This document shows, one piece after another, positions 1 to 8,358 of a stretch of DNA of 64,000 nt. The position numbers were made by a program, and so were the translations under genes. Location of the stretch: NCBI RefSeq assembly GCF_046719735.1, contig NZ_JAUTWQ010000001.1:248001-312000 (forward strand). Direction: 5' to 3'. How positions within the stretch are numbered: position 1 is the stretch's first letter; each line of letters starts with the position of its first letter. The notes beneath the pieces were generated by a model. That model saw only the letters and a program-made list of their open reading frames with translations, was not told the DNA's origin and did no database searches. This DNA is from Halobacillus_B rhizosphaerae (GTDB taxonomy: Bacteria; Bacillota; Bacilli; Bacillales; Halobacillaceae).

Positions 1-236
1 CACGATGAAGGAAAAAAGTAAACAGGCATCACTTCTAAGAGAGGGATTTCCATTAGGCTGGGAGAAATCCTGCTGGTGATTTGTTGAAAGCTATTCCAGA
101 GTGCGGTTAATCCCCGCCGGTGTCACGCCTCGTTATTGGCGTATGAGGTGATAGATGATTGTTGTCTATAATCAGGGTGGTACCGCGGTTTTTTTAAAGC
201 TCCCGTCCCTGCCGTTGCGCAGGGACGGGATTTTTT
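1..236 (+). promoter_or_regulatory. T-box riboswitch leader of alaS
   Basis: The leader senses uncharged tRNA-Ala and controls read-through into alaS. The sequence shows the T-box core AGGGTGGTACCGCGG at 174-188, whose bulge pairs with the tRNA acceptor end. It is followed by a strong intrinsic terminator. A Stem I-like region lies upstream, with a likely GCU alanine specifier at 90-92 in the context GAAAGCTATTCC, parallel to the glycine T-box later in this window. The promoter was not found and probably lies left of the window, so the 5' end may be cut off. The specifier assignment is inference; T-box identity is firm. Confidence 0.9.
202..236 (+). terminator. T-box terminator of the alaS leader
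   Basis: A 9-bp GC-rich stem pairs 202-210 with 221-229 and is followed by TTTTTT at 231-236. In the T-box mechanism it competes with the antiterminator that includes the core at 174-188. Confidence 0.9.
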
Positions 237-381
237 CGTTCATTTGGAAATATCGTTAATAACTGAAATTTGAATACCCAGGTCTTCACTCGGTTGAAAG
301 ACTTCTGCGGCTTGGGATGATTACATGAAGTTAAGGCTGCTGAGGTGCATCCATTTCGATAATTTAAGGAGGATTCAGATA

Positions 382-3018
382 ATGAAACAATTAACATCCG
401 CTCAAGTGCGACAAATGTATTTAGATTTCTTTAAGGAGAAAGGGCACAGTGTAGAACCAAGTGCTTCCTTGGTCCCTCATGAAGACCCATCACTCCTGTG
501 GATTAATAGTGGAGTAGCTACATTGAAAAAGTATTTTGATGGTCGCGTAATACCTGAAAATCCAAGAATTGTAAATGTGCAAAAATCCATACGGACAAAT
601 GACATTGAAAATGTAGGATTTACAGCCAGACACCATACGTTTTTTGAAATGCTTGGTAATTTTTCAATTGGAGATTATTTTAAAGAACAAGCGATAGAAT
701 GGGGCTGGGAATTTCTAACGAGTCCAGATTGGATCGGATTCGATAAGGACAGGCTATCCGTGACGGTTCACCCCGAGGATGACGAGGCTTATAACTTATG
801 GAAAGAAAAGGTAGGAGTGAAAGAAGAACAAATCATACGCCTGGAAGAAAATTTCTGGGACATCGGCGAAGGCCCGAGTGGTCCTAATACAGAAATTTTC
901 TATGATCGAGGAGAGGAGTTTGGAAATGATCCCTCTGATCCAGAACTGTATCCAGGCGGAGAAAATGATCGGTATCTTGAGATCTGGAATTTAGTATTTT
1001 CTCAATTTAACCACAACCCAGATGATACCTATACTCCGCTTCCAAAGAAAAATATAGATACCGGTATGGGGCTGGAACGAATCGTTTGTGTGATTCAGGA
1101 AACTCCGACCAATTTCGAGACTGATTTATTCATGCCTATTATTCACGCTGTAGAAAAAATTTCAAATGATCAATACGGTAAAAACCAAGAAAATGATGTG
1201 GCATTTAAAGTGATCGCCGACCACATGAGAACCGTCACCTTTGCAGTGGGGGATGGAGCACTGCCTTCCAATGAAGGCCGTGGGTATGTACTTCGCCGTT
1301 TGTTAAGACGGGCGGTACGCTTTGCCAAGCAGCTTGGTATTGATAAACCATTTATGTATAAGTTAGTGCCTGAAGTATCTCAGATTATGCTTGCGTTTTA
1401 TCCGGAAATTAAAGACAAGCAAGAATTTATCCAGACCGTTATTAAAACAGAAGAGGAACGTTTTCATGAAACTCTTAATGATGGACTGGCTATCCTGTCT
1501 ACTATCATAAAGCAGGAGTCTGACAAAGGCAGTAACGTTTTTCCAGGTACGGAAGTCTTCCGTCTTTACGATACGTATGGATTTCCTAAAGAATTAACTG
1601 AAGAGTACATTGCTGAAGCAGGATTCACGATTGATGAAGCAGGCTTTCAACAAGAAATGAAGCAGCAGCGGGAACGGGCTCGAAACGCTAGACAGAAAAC
1701 AGATTCCATGCAAATTCAAGAAGGGGTCCTTGGAGAAGTTCATGTAGATAGTGAATTTATTGGCTATGACCAAATGGAAACAAAAGCAGAAATTGTTGAA
1801 TTAATTAAAGGAAAAGAATTTGCAGATACAGCAGAACAAGGGGATACCGTCTATTTCTTCCTTGATCAAACGCCGTTTTACGCTGAAAGCGGAGGTCAAA
1901 TCGCAGATAAGGGGTATGTCCAGACACCGAATGGCACGCTTGAAGTAACGAATGTCCAGAAAGCTCCAAATGGGCAGAATATGCATGAAGCAACCGTGAA
2001 AACCGGCAGGATAGAAAAAGGGGAACAGGCAAGAGCAGAGGTGGATCAATCCTCCCGTTCCTTTATTATCAAAAACCATACGGCGACCCACCTGCTACAT
2101 CAGGCATTAAAAGATGTCCTGGGAGATCATGTGAACCAGGCTGGCTCTTTAGTAGCCACTGATCGGCTCCGTTTTGACTTCTCTCATTTTGGTTCCATCA
2201 GTCAAGATGAAATAGAGCAAATTGAGACCATAGTGAATGAGAAGGTTTGGAAATCCTTACCTGTCTCAATTGAATATAATTCTATTCAGGAAGCAAAAGA
2301 AAAGGGAGCTATGGCGCTTTTCGGCGAAAAGTATGGAGATGTAGTACGAGTGGTGCAAGTCGGAGATTACAGCCTTGAACTTTGCGGAGGGTGTCATGTT
2401 CTTAATACGGCAGAAATCGGCTTGTTCAAAATAGTTTCCGAATCGGGGATAGGCGCTGGAACTAGAAGGATTGAAGCAGTGACTGCCAAAGAGGCTTATG
2501 TATATATGAATGAGAAAGAAGCCGTGCTCAAACAAGTAGGAGTACTTCTGAAAACTCAGCCAGATAAGGTTACGGAAAGAATTGAAGGACTGCAGAAGGA
2601 TTTAAAAGAACTGCAGAGAGAAAAAGATTCCTTAACGGCGAAGATTTCAAATCTTGAAGCTTCTTCCATAATGGATGAAGTTGAGCAGGTTAACGGAATT
2701 AACGTCCTGGCGAAGCAAGTAGAAGTAAAAGATAAGAATGCTCTGAGAACGATGGTCGATGATTTGAAACAAAACATCGGCTCAGGAATTATTTTGCTTG
2801 CTGCTCCAAATGGGGAAAAAGTTCAATTAATTGCAGGGGTTTCCAAAGATTTAGTCGAAAGAGGATATCATGCAGGAAATTTAATTAAAGAAGCAGCTAC
2901 TAGATGCGGAGGCGGTGGCGGCGGCCGTCCGGATATGGCCCAGGCAGGGGGCAAAGATGCTTCGAAAATTCCAGAAGCGCTTCGCTTTGCCAAAGAATAT
3001 GTCAATCAAAACTCCTAA
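382..3018 (+). CDS. alaS: alanyl-tRNA synthetase
   Basis: Charges tRNA-Ala in the cytoplasm and edits mischarged Ser/Gly. The 878-aa length is the usual bacterial size. The N-terminal class II catalytic and tRNA-recognition domains are followed by the editing domain, with the zinc-type residues H566-x3-H570 and C667-x3-H671. A coiled segment near 730-770 precedes the C-terminal DHHA1/C-Ala domain, which has a glycine-rich run near 842. The ATG at 382 was chosen because AAGGAGG lies 8 nt upstream; an in-frame ATG at 325 has no ribosome site. Expression is controlled by the T-box at 1-236. ireB follows 63 bp downstream, as in other Bacillaceae. Confidence 0.98.
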   Translation: MKQLTSAQVRQMYLDFFKEKGHSVEPSASLVPHEDPSLLWINSGVATLKKYFDGRVIPENPRIVNVQKSIRTNDIENVGFTARHHTFFEMLGNFSIGDYFKEQAIEWGWEFLTSPDWIGFDKDRLSVTVHPEDDEAYNLWKEKVGVKEEQIIRLEENFWDIGEGPSGPNTEIFYDRGEEFGNDPSDPELYPGGENDRYLEIWNLVFSQFNHNPDDTYTPLPKKNIDTGMGLERIVCVIQETPTNFETDLFMPIIHAVEKISNDQYGKNQENDVAFKVIADHMRTVTFAVGDGALPSNEGRGYVLRRLLRRAVRFAKQLGIDKPFMYKLVPEVSQIMLAFYPEIKDKQEFIQTVIKTEEERFHETLNDGLAILSTIIKQESDKGSNVFPGTEVFRLYDTYGFPKELTEEYIAEAGFTIDEAGFQQEMKQQRERARNARQKTDSMQIQEGVLGEVHVDSEFIGYDQMETKAEIVELIKGKEFADTAEQGDTVYFFLDQTPFYAESGGQIADKGYVQTPNGTLEVTNVQKAPNGQNMHEATVKTGRIEKGEQARAEVDQSSRSFIIKNHTATHLLHQALKDVLGDHVNQAGSLVATDRLRFDFSHFGSISQDEIEQIETIVNEKVWKSLPVSIEYNSIQEAKEKGAMALFGEKYGDVVRVVQVGDYSLELCGGCHVLNTAEIGLFKIVSESGIGAGTRRIEAVTAKEAYVYMNEKEAVLKQVGVLLKTQPDKVTERIEGLQKDLKELQREKDSLTAKISNLEASSIMDEVEQVNGINVLAKQVEVKDKNALRTMVDDLKQNIGSGIILLAAPNGEKVQLIAGVSKDLVERGYHAGNLIKEAATRCGGGGGGRPDMAQAGGKDASKIPEALRFAKEYVNQNS

Positions 3019-3081
3019 TTTTTCTTAAGTACTAATTAGGTATATAATAGAGGAAACACTAATAAGTGCGAGGTGACTGTG

Positions 3082-3360
3082 ATGAGCTCAATGGATAAAA
3101 CAATGAGATTTAATTTTTCGGAAGAACCTTTTGATCAGGATGTCCGGTCTGTATTATTATCGGTGCACAGCGCTCTGCAAGAGAAGGGCTATAATCCGAT
3201 TAACCAAATTGTCGGGTACCTGCTTTCAGGGGACCCAGCTTACATTCCGCGTCACCAGGATGCAAGAAATCTAATAAGGAAACTTGAGAGAGATGAATTA
3301 ATTGAAGAATTGGTTAAGTTTTATTTGAAAGAGAATAAAAATAAAGAGGGCGTTGAATGA
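3082..3360 (+). CDS. ireB: IreB family regulatory phosphoprotein (YrzL, DUF965)
   Basis: Small 92-aa cytoplasmic protein. In Enterococcus the homologue is a substrate of the PASTA kinase IreK and influences cephalosporin resistance; its role in bacilli is little known. The N-terminus (MSSMDKTMRFNF) has the family pattern with Thr7 available for phosphorylation. The ATG at 3082 is preferred over an in-frame GTG at 3073 because the ribosome site GCGAGGTG overlaps the GTG. A TATAAT at 3043-3048 without a good -35 may be a weak promoter. The stop overlaps the ruvX start (ATGA), so the two are translationally linked. Confidence 0.9.
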   Translation: MSSMDKTMRFNFSEEPFDQDVRSVLLSVHSALQEKGYNPINQIVGYLLSGDPAYIPRHQDARNLIRKLERDELIEELVKFYLKENKNKEGVE

Positions 3361-3773
3361 AAAAGATTGGTCTGGATGTAGGTGAAAAAACAATAGGCAT
3401 CGCTATTTCTGATGCTTTAGGGTGGACGGCGCAAGGACTAAAGACCTTGCGCTGGAAAGAACCAGACTTTGAAACAGCAAAGGAACCTCTCCGTGAAATT
3501 ATCACTCAGCATGAAATTACCGAAGCTGTGATAGGTTTCCCTAAGAATATGAATGGTTCTATAGGCCCTCGTGCAGAAGCAAGCCAGGCTTTTGCCTCAT
3601 GGCTTGAGGAAGAATTTAAGATGGATGTCCATCTTTGGGATGAGCGGCTCACGACGATGGCGGCGGAGCGGGTACTTATTGATGCTGATGTTAGTCGAAA
3701 GAAAAGAAAAAAAGTCATTGATAAAATGGCAGCAGTTATGATTTTGCAAAGTTATATGGACGCTAAACAATAA
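3357..3773 (+). CDS. ruvX: Holliday junction resolvase-like RuvX/YqgF (YrrK)
   Basis: 138-aa RNase H-fold nuclease family protein, implicated in pre-16S rRNA 5' processing and/or Holliday junction resolution. The sequence shows the first catalytic Asp in GLDVGEKTIG (residues 5-14), the GFPKNMNGS motif in the middle and DERLTT near residue 95, the usual acidic triad layout. Full family length. It overlaps ireB by 4 nt and precedes yrzB by 14 bp, so it lies in the middle of a small operon. Whether processing or recombination is the main job cannot be told from sequence. Confidence 0.93.
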   Translation: MKKIGLDVGEKTIGIAISDALGWTAQGLKTLRWKEPDFETAKEPLREIITQHEITEAVIGFPKNMNGSIGPRAEASQAFASWLEEEFKMDVHLWDERLTTMAAERVLIDADVSRKKRKKVIDKMAAVMILQSYMDAKQ

Positions 3774-3787
3774 GAGGAGGCATATCA

Positions 3788-4072
3788 ATGGCTATAGAGA
3801 AAGAAGAGAGAATTGTAATACCAGATGAAAATGGGGAAGAGCATTTATTTGAAGTGCTTTTTACTTTTGATGTAGACCAGACAGGACATTCCTACATGGC
3901 AGTGGTTCCTGCTGAACAGAAAGAAAGTGACGAGGTAGAAGTGTTTGCCTTTCGTTATGAAGAAAAAGGTAACGAAGAAGATGATTTATCATTGTTCCAA
4001 ATTGAATCAGAAGAAGAATGGGATATGGTTGAAGAAATGCTGAATACCCTTACAGATGAGGATTTAGCTTAG
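3788..4072 (+). CDS. yrzB: DUF1292 protein YrzB
   Basis: Acidic 94-aa cytoplasmic protein of the DUF1292 family, conserved directly after ruvX across Firmicutes; biochemical function unknown. It has no membrane segment or signal. A strong ribosome site AAGAGGAGG ends 9 nt before the ATG. A perfect intrinsic terminator follows the stop, ending the alaS-ireB-ruvX-yrzB group. I recognise it by family sequence and position; no function is claimed. Confidence 0.88.
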   Translation: MAIEKEERIVIPDENGEEHLFEVLFTFDVDQTGHSYMAVVPAEQKESDEVEVFAFRYEEKGNEEDDLSLFQIESEEEWDMVEEMLNTLTDEDLA

Positions 4073-4090
4073 TACATTTAAATGACACTG

Positions 4091-4122
4091 AAGTCTGCAG
4101 CCAAGCGGCTGCAGACTTTTTT
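4091..4122 (+). terminator. intrinsic terminator after yrzB
   Basis: Perfect 12-bp stem 4091-4102/4107-4118 with loop AAGC, with a T run at its end. It separates the yrzB operon from mltG. Confidence 0.9.
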
Positions 4123-4242
4123 GCGGTTTTGGAAATGTTCATTTTACATATAAAATGCCGGGTTATGTAGGAATTTGTGGAAAGTCGTAGAAAGGTTATC
4201 CTTATTTATAGTATAATGTACCGGATGGAAGGAGGAAGTCTG

Positions 4243-5364
4243 TTGTCGGATTCAAAATTTAAGAAAAAATACAAAGAACGACTGGCTAATCGTTCTAAAG
4301 AAGCTAGCACGGTTCGCAAAATAGTTTCAATAGTTCTATCCATACTTGTAATAGGAATTGTAGTAGGAGGTCTTTCAGGTTACCTCTATGTGAAATCTGC
4401 TTTAAAACCTGTCGACCCTGATGATAATACTCAAAAACAAGTAGAAATTCCCCTTGGTTCTACTACTTCTGCTATAGCAGGAATTCTGGAGAAAAATGAT
4501 ATCATAAAAAATGATCTGATATTTAGATTTTATACAAAATTTAATAATGAATCAGGTTTCCAAGCTGGAAATTATCAATTTACTTCTTCCATGACTTTAG
4601 ATGAGATTATTGATTCATTGCAAGAAGGTCAGTTAATGAAAAAAGCTGTAGCTAAAGTAACTATTCCAGAAGGGAAGACTTTAGATCAAATTGCAGAAAT
4701 TTACGGGAATCAATTTGATAACATTTCAAAGAAGCAATTTCTCAACAAAGTCAATGATAAAGATTATGTGAAAAGCTTAATTAAAAAGCATCCAGCTTTA
4801 TTAGACAAAGTCATCCTTGATAAAAAAATCAAAAGACCTCTTGAAGGATATTTGTTTGCTGCAACTTATCCTTACTACGTAAGTGATCCTTCGCTTGATC
4901 AAATCATTGAATCCATGATCCAGAAAAGTGAGTCTGTGATATTGCCTTATAAACAGGCGTTTGCTAAAAAGGATATGACGATTCATGAAGGCGTAACGAT
5001 GGCATCCTTAGTAGAAAATGAAGCTAGGAATGCAAAAGATCGTAAGAAGATTGCCGAGGTCTTCTATAATCGATTAGATGAAGACATGAGGCTTCAAACG
5101 GATCCCACCGTCCTTTATGCTCAGGATAAGTGGAAAGAAAAAGTATTATCTAAAGATCTGAAAGTGGATTCACCTTACAATACTTATAAAATCAGTGGAT
5201 TGCCAGTTGGCCCCATTTCAAATTTCCACAAAAACTCCTTAGAGGCCGTAGCTAATCCTGCCGATAACGATTTTCTTTATTTCCTGGCAGATAGTGATGG
5301 TAAAATTCACTATGCAAAAACGTTAAAAGAGCATAACAATTTCAAAGAAAAGTATATTAATTAG
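4243..5364 (+). CDS. mltG: endolytic murein transglycosylase MltG (YrrL)
   Basis: Membrane-anchored lytic transglycosylase that cleaves nascent glycan strands and so terminates peptidoglycan polymerisation. The 373-aa protein has a basic cytoplasmic head, one membrane helix at about 27-49 and an extracellular YceG domain. The catalytic Glu is near residue 258, in LVENEA, matching the family motif. The start is a TTG at 4243, placed 6 nt after AAGGAGGA; upstream in-frame ATGs lack a ribosome site. A TATAAT at 4212-4217 is a likely -10, but no clear -35 is seen. It stands alone between two terminators. Confidence 0.94.
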   Translation: MSDSKFKKKYKERLANRSKEASTVRKIVSIVLSILVIGIVVGGLSGYLYVKSALKPVDPDDNTQKQVEIPLGSTTSAIAGILEKNDIIKNDLIFRFYTKFNNESGFQAGNYQFTSSMTLDEIIDSLQEGQLMKKAVAKVTIPEGKTLDQIAEIYGNQFDNISKKQFLNKVNDKDYVKSLIKKHPALLDKVILDKKIKRPLEGYLFAATYPYYVSDPSLDQIIESMIQKSESVILPYKQAFAKKDMTIHEGVTMASLVENEARNAKDRKKIAEVFYNRLDEDMRLQTDPTVLYAQDKWKEKVLSKDLKVDSPYNTYKISGLPVGPISNFHKNSLEAVANPADNDFLYFLADSDGKIHYAKTLKEHNNFKEKYIN

Positions 5365-5374
5365 AAAAACATTT

Positions 5375-5411
5375 CAGGAATGCAAGTCATCACTCGCATT
5401 CCTGCTTTTTT
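5375..5411 (+). terminator. intrinsic terminator after mltG
   Basis: 9-bp stem 5375-5383/5396-5404 followed by a T run. Confidence 0.85.
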
Positions 5412-5463
5412 ATATGTTAAAATAATAGGGTTGAAAAATTGGTGACTGAAAGGACGATTTAAT

Positions 5464-6105
5464 ATGGAGGATAAGAACTATTTGGAATCATTGGTTTCTA
5501 AATCTGCCCCAGACGTCCACCAGATGGAAAAATATGCTGAGGAGAATGGCGTTCCAATTATGGAACCCTTAGGTATTCATTTTCTTATGCAAATGGTACG
5601 AATTAAGCAGCCGAAAAGAATTCTGGAAGTAGGTACGGCTATTGGATATTCGGCTTTGCGTATGCTTGAAGCTTACCCCGACTGCCACATTGTTTCTATT
5701 GAGAGAGACGAGGTTAGATATAAAGAAGCACTTGAAAATGTAAAGAAGTTTGGTGACGAAGGAAAAATTCAAATAATTCTTGGAGACGCTTTGGAAGTAC
5801 AACAACAAGTTAAAAAAGAAGGGCCGTATGATTTATTATTCATTGATGCTGCAAAAGGCAAATATGAAGAGTTTTTCAAATTGTATTCTCCCTTAGTTAC
5901 AGAGAATGGATTGATTATATCTGATAATGTATTATTTAAAGGATATGTAGCGGCACCTGACCAGGCATCGGCACGTATGGCTAAGTTAGCTGGAAAGATT
6001 AGAAATTTTAACCAAAAGCTGATGGAACATCCGGATTTCAGCACAACGATAGTTCCTATAGGGGACGGAGTTGCGTTAACGGTAAGAAACTCATCCAGTA
6101 CTTAA
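5464..6105 (+). CDS. trmR: tRNA 5-hydroxyuridine O-methyltransferase (YrrM)
   Basis: SAM-dependent O-methyltransferase of 213 aa. In B. subtilis YrrM (TrmR) methylates 5-hydroxyuridine at tRNA position 34 to mo5U, widening wobble decoding. The class I methyltransferase fold is visible: glycine motif LEVGTAIGYSALRM near 55-68, SIERDE as motif II, and metal-binding type FIDAAKG near 125. In B. subtilis the next genes are trhP1 and trhP2, which make the ho5U substrate; here udk follows directly, 62 bp downstream. Identity rests on family and synteny; a broader catechol-type O-methyltransferase is the alternative. Confidence 0.88.
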   Translation: MEDKNYLESLVSKSAPDVHQMEKYAEENGVPIMEPLGIHFLMQMVRIKQPKRILEVGTAIGYSALRMLEAYPDCHIVSIERDEVRYKEALENVKKFGDEGKIQIILGDALEVQQQVKKEGPYDLLFIDAAKGKYEEFFKLYSPLVTENGLIISDNVLFKGYVAAPDQASARMAKLAGKIRNFNQKLMEHPDFSTTIVPIGDGVALTVRNSSST

Positions 6106-6167
6106 GGTGAGATAATGATTTTAAAAAAAGAGATGAATTCATCGGGATGAAAGGAGTATCCTTTAGC

Positions 6168-6821
6168 ATGACTGATAAACCTGTCGTAATTGGAGTTGCA
6201 GGAGGAACGGGATCTGGTAAGACTAGTGTGACACGGTCTATTATTCAGCGTTTTGCTGATAAGACCATTTTAATGCTGGAACAAGATTACTATTATAAGG
6301 ATCAGAGTGACCTTCCTTTTGAACAAAGATTACAAACAAATTATGATCACCCGCTGGCTTTCGATAATGATCTGCTTATAGAGCATCTTCAACAATTGAT
6401 CCATGAGAAACCGGTTGAAAAACCAGTCTATGATTACAAGATGCATACCAGATCAGAGGAAACGATCCACATTGAACCTAAAGAAGTAATCATTGTCGAA
6501 GGAATCCTTGTCCTTGAAGACGAACGATTACGTGATTTAATGGATATTAAAGTATTCGTTGATACGGATGCTGACGTCCGCATCATCCGCCGTATGATGC
6601 GTGATATTAATGAACGCGGCCGGTCACTGGATTCAGTGATTGAACAATACATTAATGTAGTCAGGCCGATGCATTTGCAATTTGTAGAGCCAACCAAACG
6701 CTATTCTGATATTATTATTCCGGAAGGCGGACAGAATCATGTAGCTATTGACTTAATGGCTGCTAAAATTCAAACGGTACTTTACGAAAAAGGTCAAACC
6801 TTGAGTAAAGAAAATAGTTGA
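6168..6821 (+). CDS. udk: uridine kinase
   Basis: Phosphorylates uridine and cytidine to UMP/CMP in pyrimidine salvage. The 217-aa protein has the P-loop GGTGSGKT at 12-19, the DYYYKD substrate motif near 45 and YDHP near 63, then the family RPMHLQFVEPTKR segment near 165. The ATG at 6168 is chosen over ATG 6147: AAGGAG at 6151-6156 sits 11 nt upstream, and the longer frame has no ribosome site. No promoter was identified; transcription may come through from trmR. Confidence 0.95.
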   Translation: MTDKPVVIGVAGGTGSGKTSVTRSIIQRFADKTILMLEQDYYYKDQSDLPFEQRLQTNYDHPLAFDNDLLIEHLQQLIHEKPVEKPVYDYKMHTRSEETIHIEPKEVIIVEGILVLEDERLRDLMDIKVFVDTDADVRIIRRMMRDINERGRSLDSVIEQYINVVRPMHLQFVEPTKRYSDIIIPEGGQNHVAIDLMAAKIQTVLYEKGQTLSKENS

Positions 6822-6847
6822 AAAGTTGTAAAAAATCTGGCATAGTT

Positions 6848-6876
6848 TTGAATAGTAGTTCTAGAGACACTATAAT
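6848..6876 (+). promoter_or_regulatory. SigA-type promoter of greA
   Basis: TTGAAT (6848-6853), 17-bp spacer, perfect TATAAT (6871-6876). This predicts a leader of about 100 nt before greA. Confidence 0.75.
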
Positions 6877-6902
6877 CTTGATACAGTTATAGTAATTATC
6901 AG

Positions 6903-6929
6903 ATGAGCTTACATCTATGTACAGCTCAT
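6903..6929 (+). promoter_or_regulatory. stem-loop in the greA leader
   Basis: Arms ATGAGCT (6903-6909) and AGCTCAT (6923-6929) pair perfectly around a TACAT/ATGTA inner repeat. A pyrimidine stretch and a second small inverted repeat (TTCCT/AGGAA) follow. It lies between the predicted transcript start and the greA ribosome site. It may attenuate or stabilise the mRNA; no known riboswitch class fits. Confidence 0.45.
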
Positions 6930-6982
6930 TTCCTTATATTTAGGAAACCGCATACTGTTGTAATTAAAGGAGTGGTGTAAGA

Positions 6983-7462
6983 ATGGCAGAAGAAAAAAGC
7001 TATTACATGACAGAAGAAGGCAAGCAGAAATTAGAGAGCGAGCTGCATCATTTAAAAACGGAGCGCCGTAAAGAAGTCGTAGAACGCATTAAAATTGCAA
7101 GAGGGTTTGGAGATCTTTCTGAGAACTCTGAATATGATGCTGCTAAGGACGAGCAGGCGTTTGTAGAAGCAAGAATTACTCAAGTTGAAAACATGATTCG
7201 TAATGCAGTAATTATCGAAAATGATAATGATAACCCAGATACGGTTTCATTAGGAAAATCAGTTACCTTTCAAGAGCTTCCAAATGGCGATAAAGAAACT
7301 TATAAAATCGTGGGTAGTGCAGAAGCTGATCCATTTGAAGGGAAGATCTCGAATGATTCTCCTATGGCTCAAAGTCTGATTGGTCATGTCGTTGGAGATG
7401 AAGTATCCGTGGCAACCCCGGGCGGAGAAATTGACGTAAAAATCATTACGGTAGATCAATAA
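6983..7462 (+). CDS. greA: transcription elongation factor GreA
   Basis: Rescues backtracked RNA polymerase by stimulating transcript cleavage in the secondary channel. The 159 aa comprise an N-terminal antiparallel coiled coil (about 1-77), with the acidic tip segment DLSENSEYDAAKDEQA near 47-62, and a C-terminal FKBP-like domain (about 85-159). Full length. AAAGGAGTGG precedes the ATG. It is monocistronic here: own promoter at 6848-6876 and terminator at 7472-7498. In B. subtilis the penicillin-binding protein gene pbpI follows; it is absent here. Confidence 0.97.
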   Translation: MAEEKSYYMTEEGKQKLESELHHLKTERRKEVVERIKIARGFGDLSENSEYDAAKDEQAFVEARITQVENMIRNAVIIENDNDNPDTVSLGKSVTFQELPNGDKETYKIVGSAEADPFEGKISNDSPMAQSLIGHVVGDEVSVATPGGEIDVKIITVDQ

Positions 7463-7471
7463 GAAAGTCAA

Positions 7472-7498
7472 AGGCAGGGAATTTTCCCTGCCTTTTTC
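7472..7498 (+). terminator. intrinsic terminator after greA
   Basis: Perfect 9-bp stem AGGCAGGGA/TCCCTGCCT (7472-7480/7485-7493) followed by a T-rich run. Confidence 0.92.
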
Positions 7499-7546
7499 TC
7501 TAGTTCTAACCGATTAATTCAATAAGTTTTGGGTACAAAGGACGCA

Positions 7547-7575
7547 TTGGTAACTTGTGCTTGATCCTGTATAAT
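7547..7575 (+). promoter_or_regulatory. SigA-type promoter of yrrS-mtnN-yrhC
   Basis: TTGGTA (7547-7552), 17-bp spacer, TATAAT (7570-7575), 29 bp before the yrrS start. Confidence 0.7.
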
Positions 7576-7604
7576 ATACAGCGAATTAAAGGAGGAGAAG
7601 ATCG

Positions 7605-8327
7605 ATGCCAGACAATAAACCATCAAATTCACGGACAGATCGATTTGAAAACAGAAGGAAATGGAAACGAATAATGGCTGTTCTTACTGGATTAGCAGCC
7701 CTCGTAGTCGTGGTATTTTTATCGCTCGTTTTCTTTGGCGGAGATGATAGTGCCGGCTCAGCTGAACCATCCAGCCAGAGCAGCCAATCTGCTGACCAAA
7801 AATCCGACAGCGATTCATCTAGTACGGATTCCAGCGATTCTAACGGAGAAAAAAATAATGCCTCTGACAATACCGATGAAAATAACAATTCATCAGAGGA
7901 TTCTCAAAGTGATGAAAGTAAAAATAGTGACGGAGACCAAAAAGATAAATCACAAAAAGATAAAAATTCCGGGGACGACTTGACCGTGGAAGAAGATTCT
8001 TCAGATTCTAATGTGGAACGAGTTATTAAGAAGGACTGGAAACCTGTAGCTACTAAGCAGAAAATTTCAGGTGATCATTCCGTTAATTGGTCTAATGATG
8101 ATTCTCAGGATTGGCAGGAGCTGCTGCAAGCTGTAAGTGAAGCAACAGGGATCCCTGCTAATAGTATGATTACTTGGTGGGTCGATGGAAACGGGCCGCA
8201 GAAAGTAGTGGCTACAGTTTCAGATGACGCAGAGAAGCAAACGTATCGCGTTCATGTGGAATGGGTAGAAGGAAAAGGCTATAAGCCAACGATGCTCGAA
8301 GCTTTAAAAAGCAATAAATACAAATAA
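7605..8327 (+). CDS. yrrS: YrrS family membrane-anchored protein (DUF1510)
   Basis: 240-aa protein with a basic head, one membrane helix at about 24-45 and a long extracellular part. Residues about 47-135 are a low-complexity Ser/Asp/Asn/Gln/Lys linker that is strongly acidic in places. The C-terminal 100 aa form the DUF1510 domain (GDHSVNWSNDDSQDWQEL near 150-170; GNGPQKVVATV near 195). Function unknown; in B. subtilis it neighbours pbpI, suggesting a cell-envelope role. The family domain is intact; the linker is probably a surface tether. AAAGGAGGAG lies just before the ATG. Confidence 0.85.
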   Translation: MPDNKPSNSRTDRFENRRKWKRIMAVLTGLAALVVVVFLSLVFFGGDDSAGSAEPSSQSSQSADQKSDSDSSSTDSSDSNGEKNNASDNTDENNNSSEDSQSDESKNSDGDQKDKSQKDKNSGDDLTVEEDSSDSNVERVIKKDWKPVATKQKISGDHSVNWSNDDSQDWQELLQAVSEATGIPANSMITWWVDGNGPQKVVATVSDDAEKQTYRVHVEWVEGKGYKPTMLEALKSNKYK

Positions 8328-8358
8328 TAGAAAACCATTAGCAGGAAGGAAGTCAGCC

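Noticed and set aside
325..381. Longer alaS starting at ATG 325
   Set aside because: No ribosome site, whereas ATG 382 follows AAGGAGG and gives the family N-terminus.
6903..6980. 25-codon frame in the greA leader as a leader peptide
   Set aside because: No Shine-Dalgarno before its ATG, and it coincides with a hairpin that explains the sequence better.
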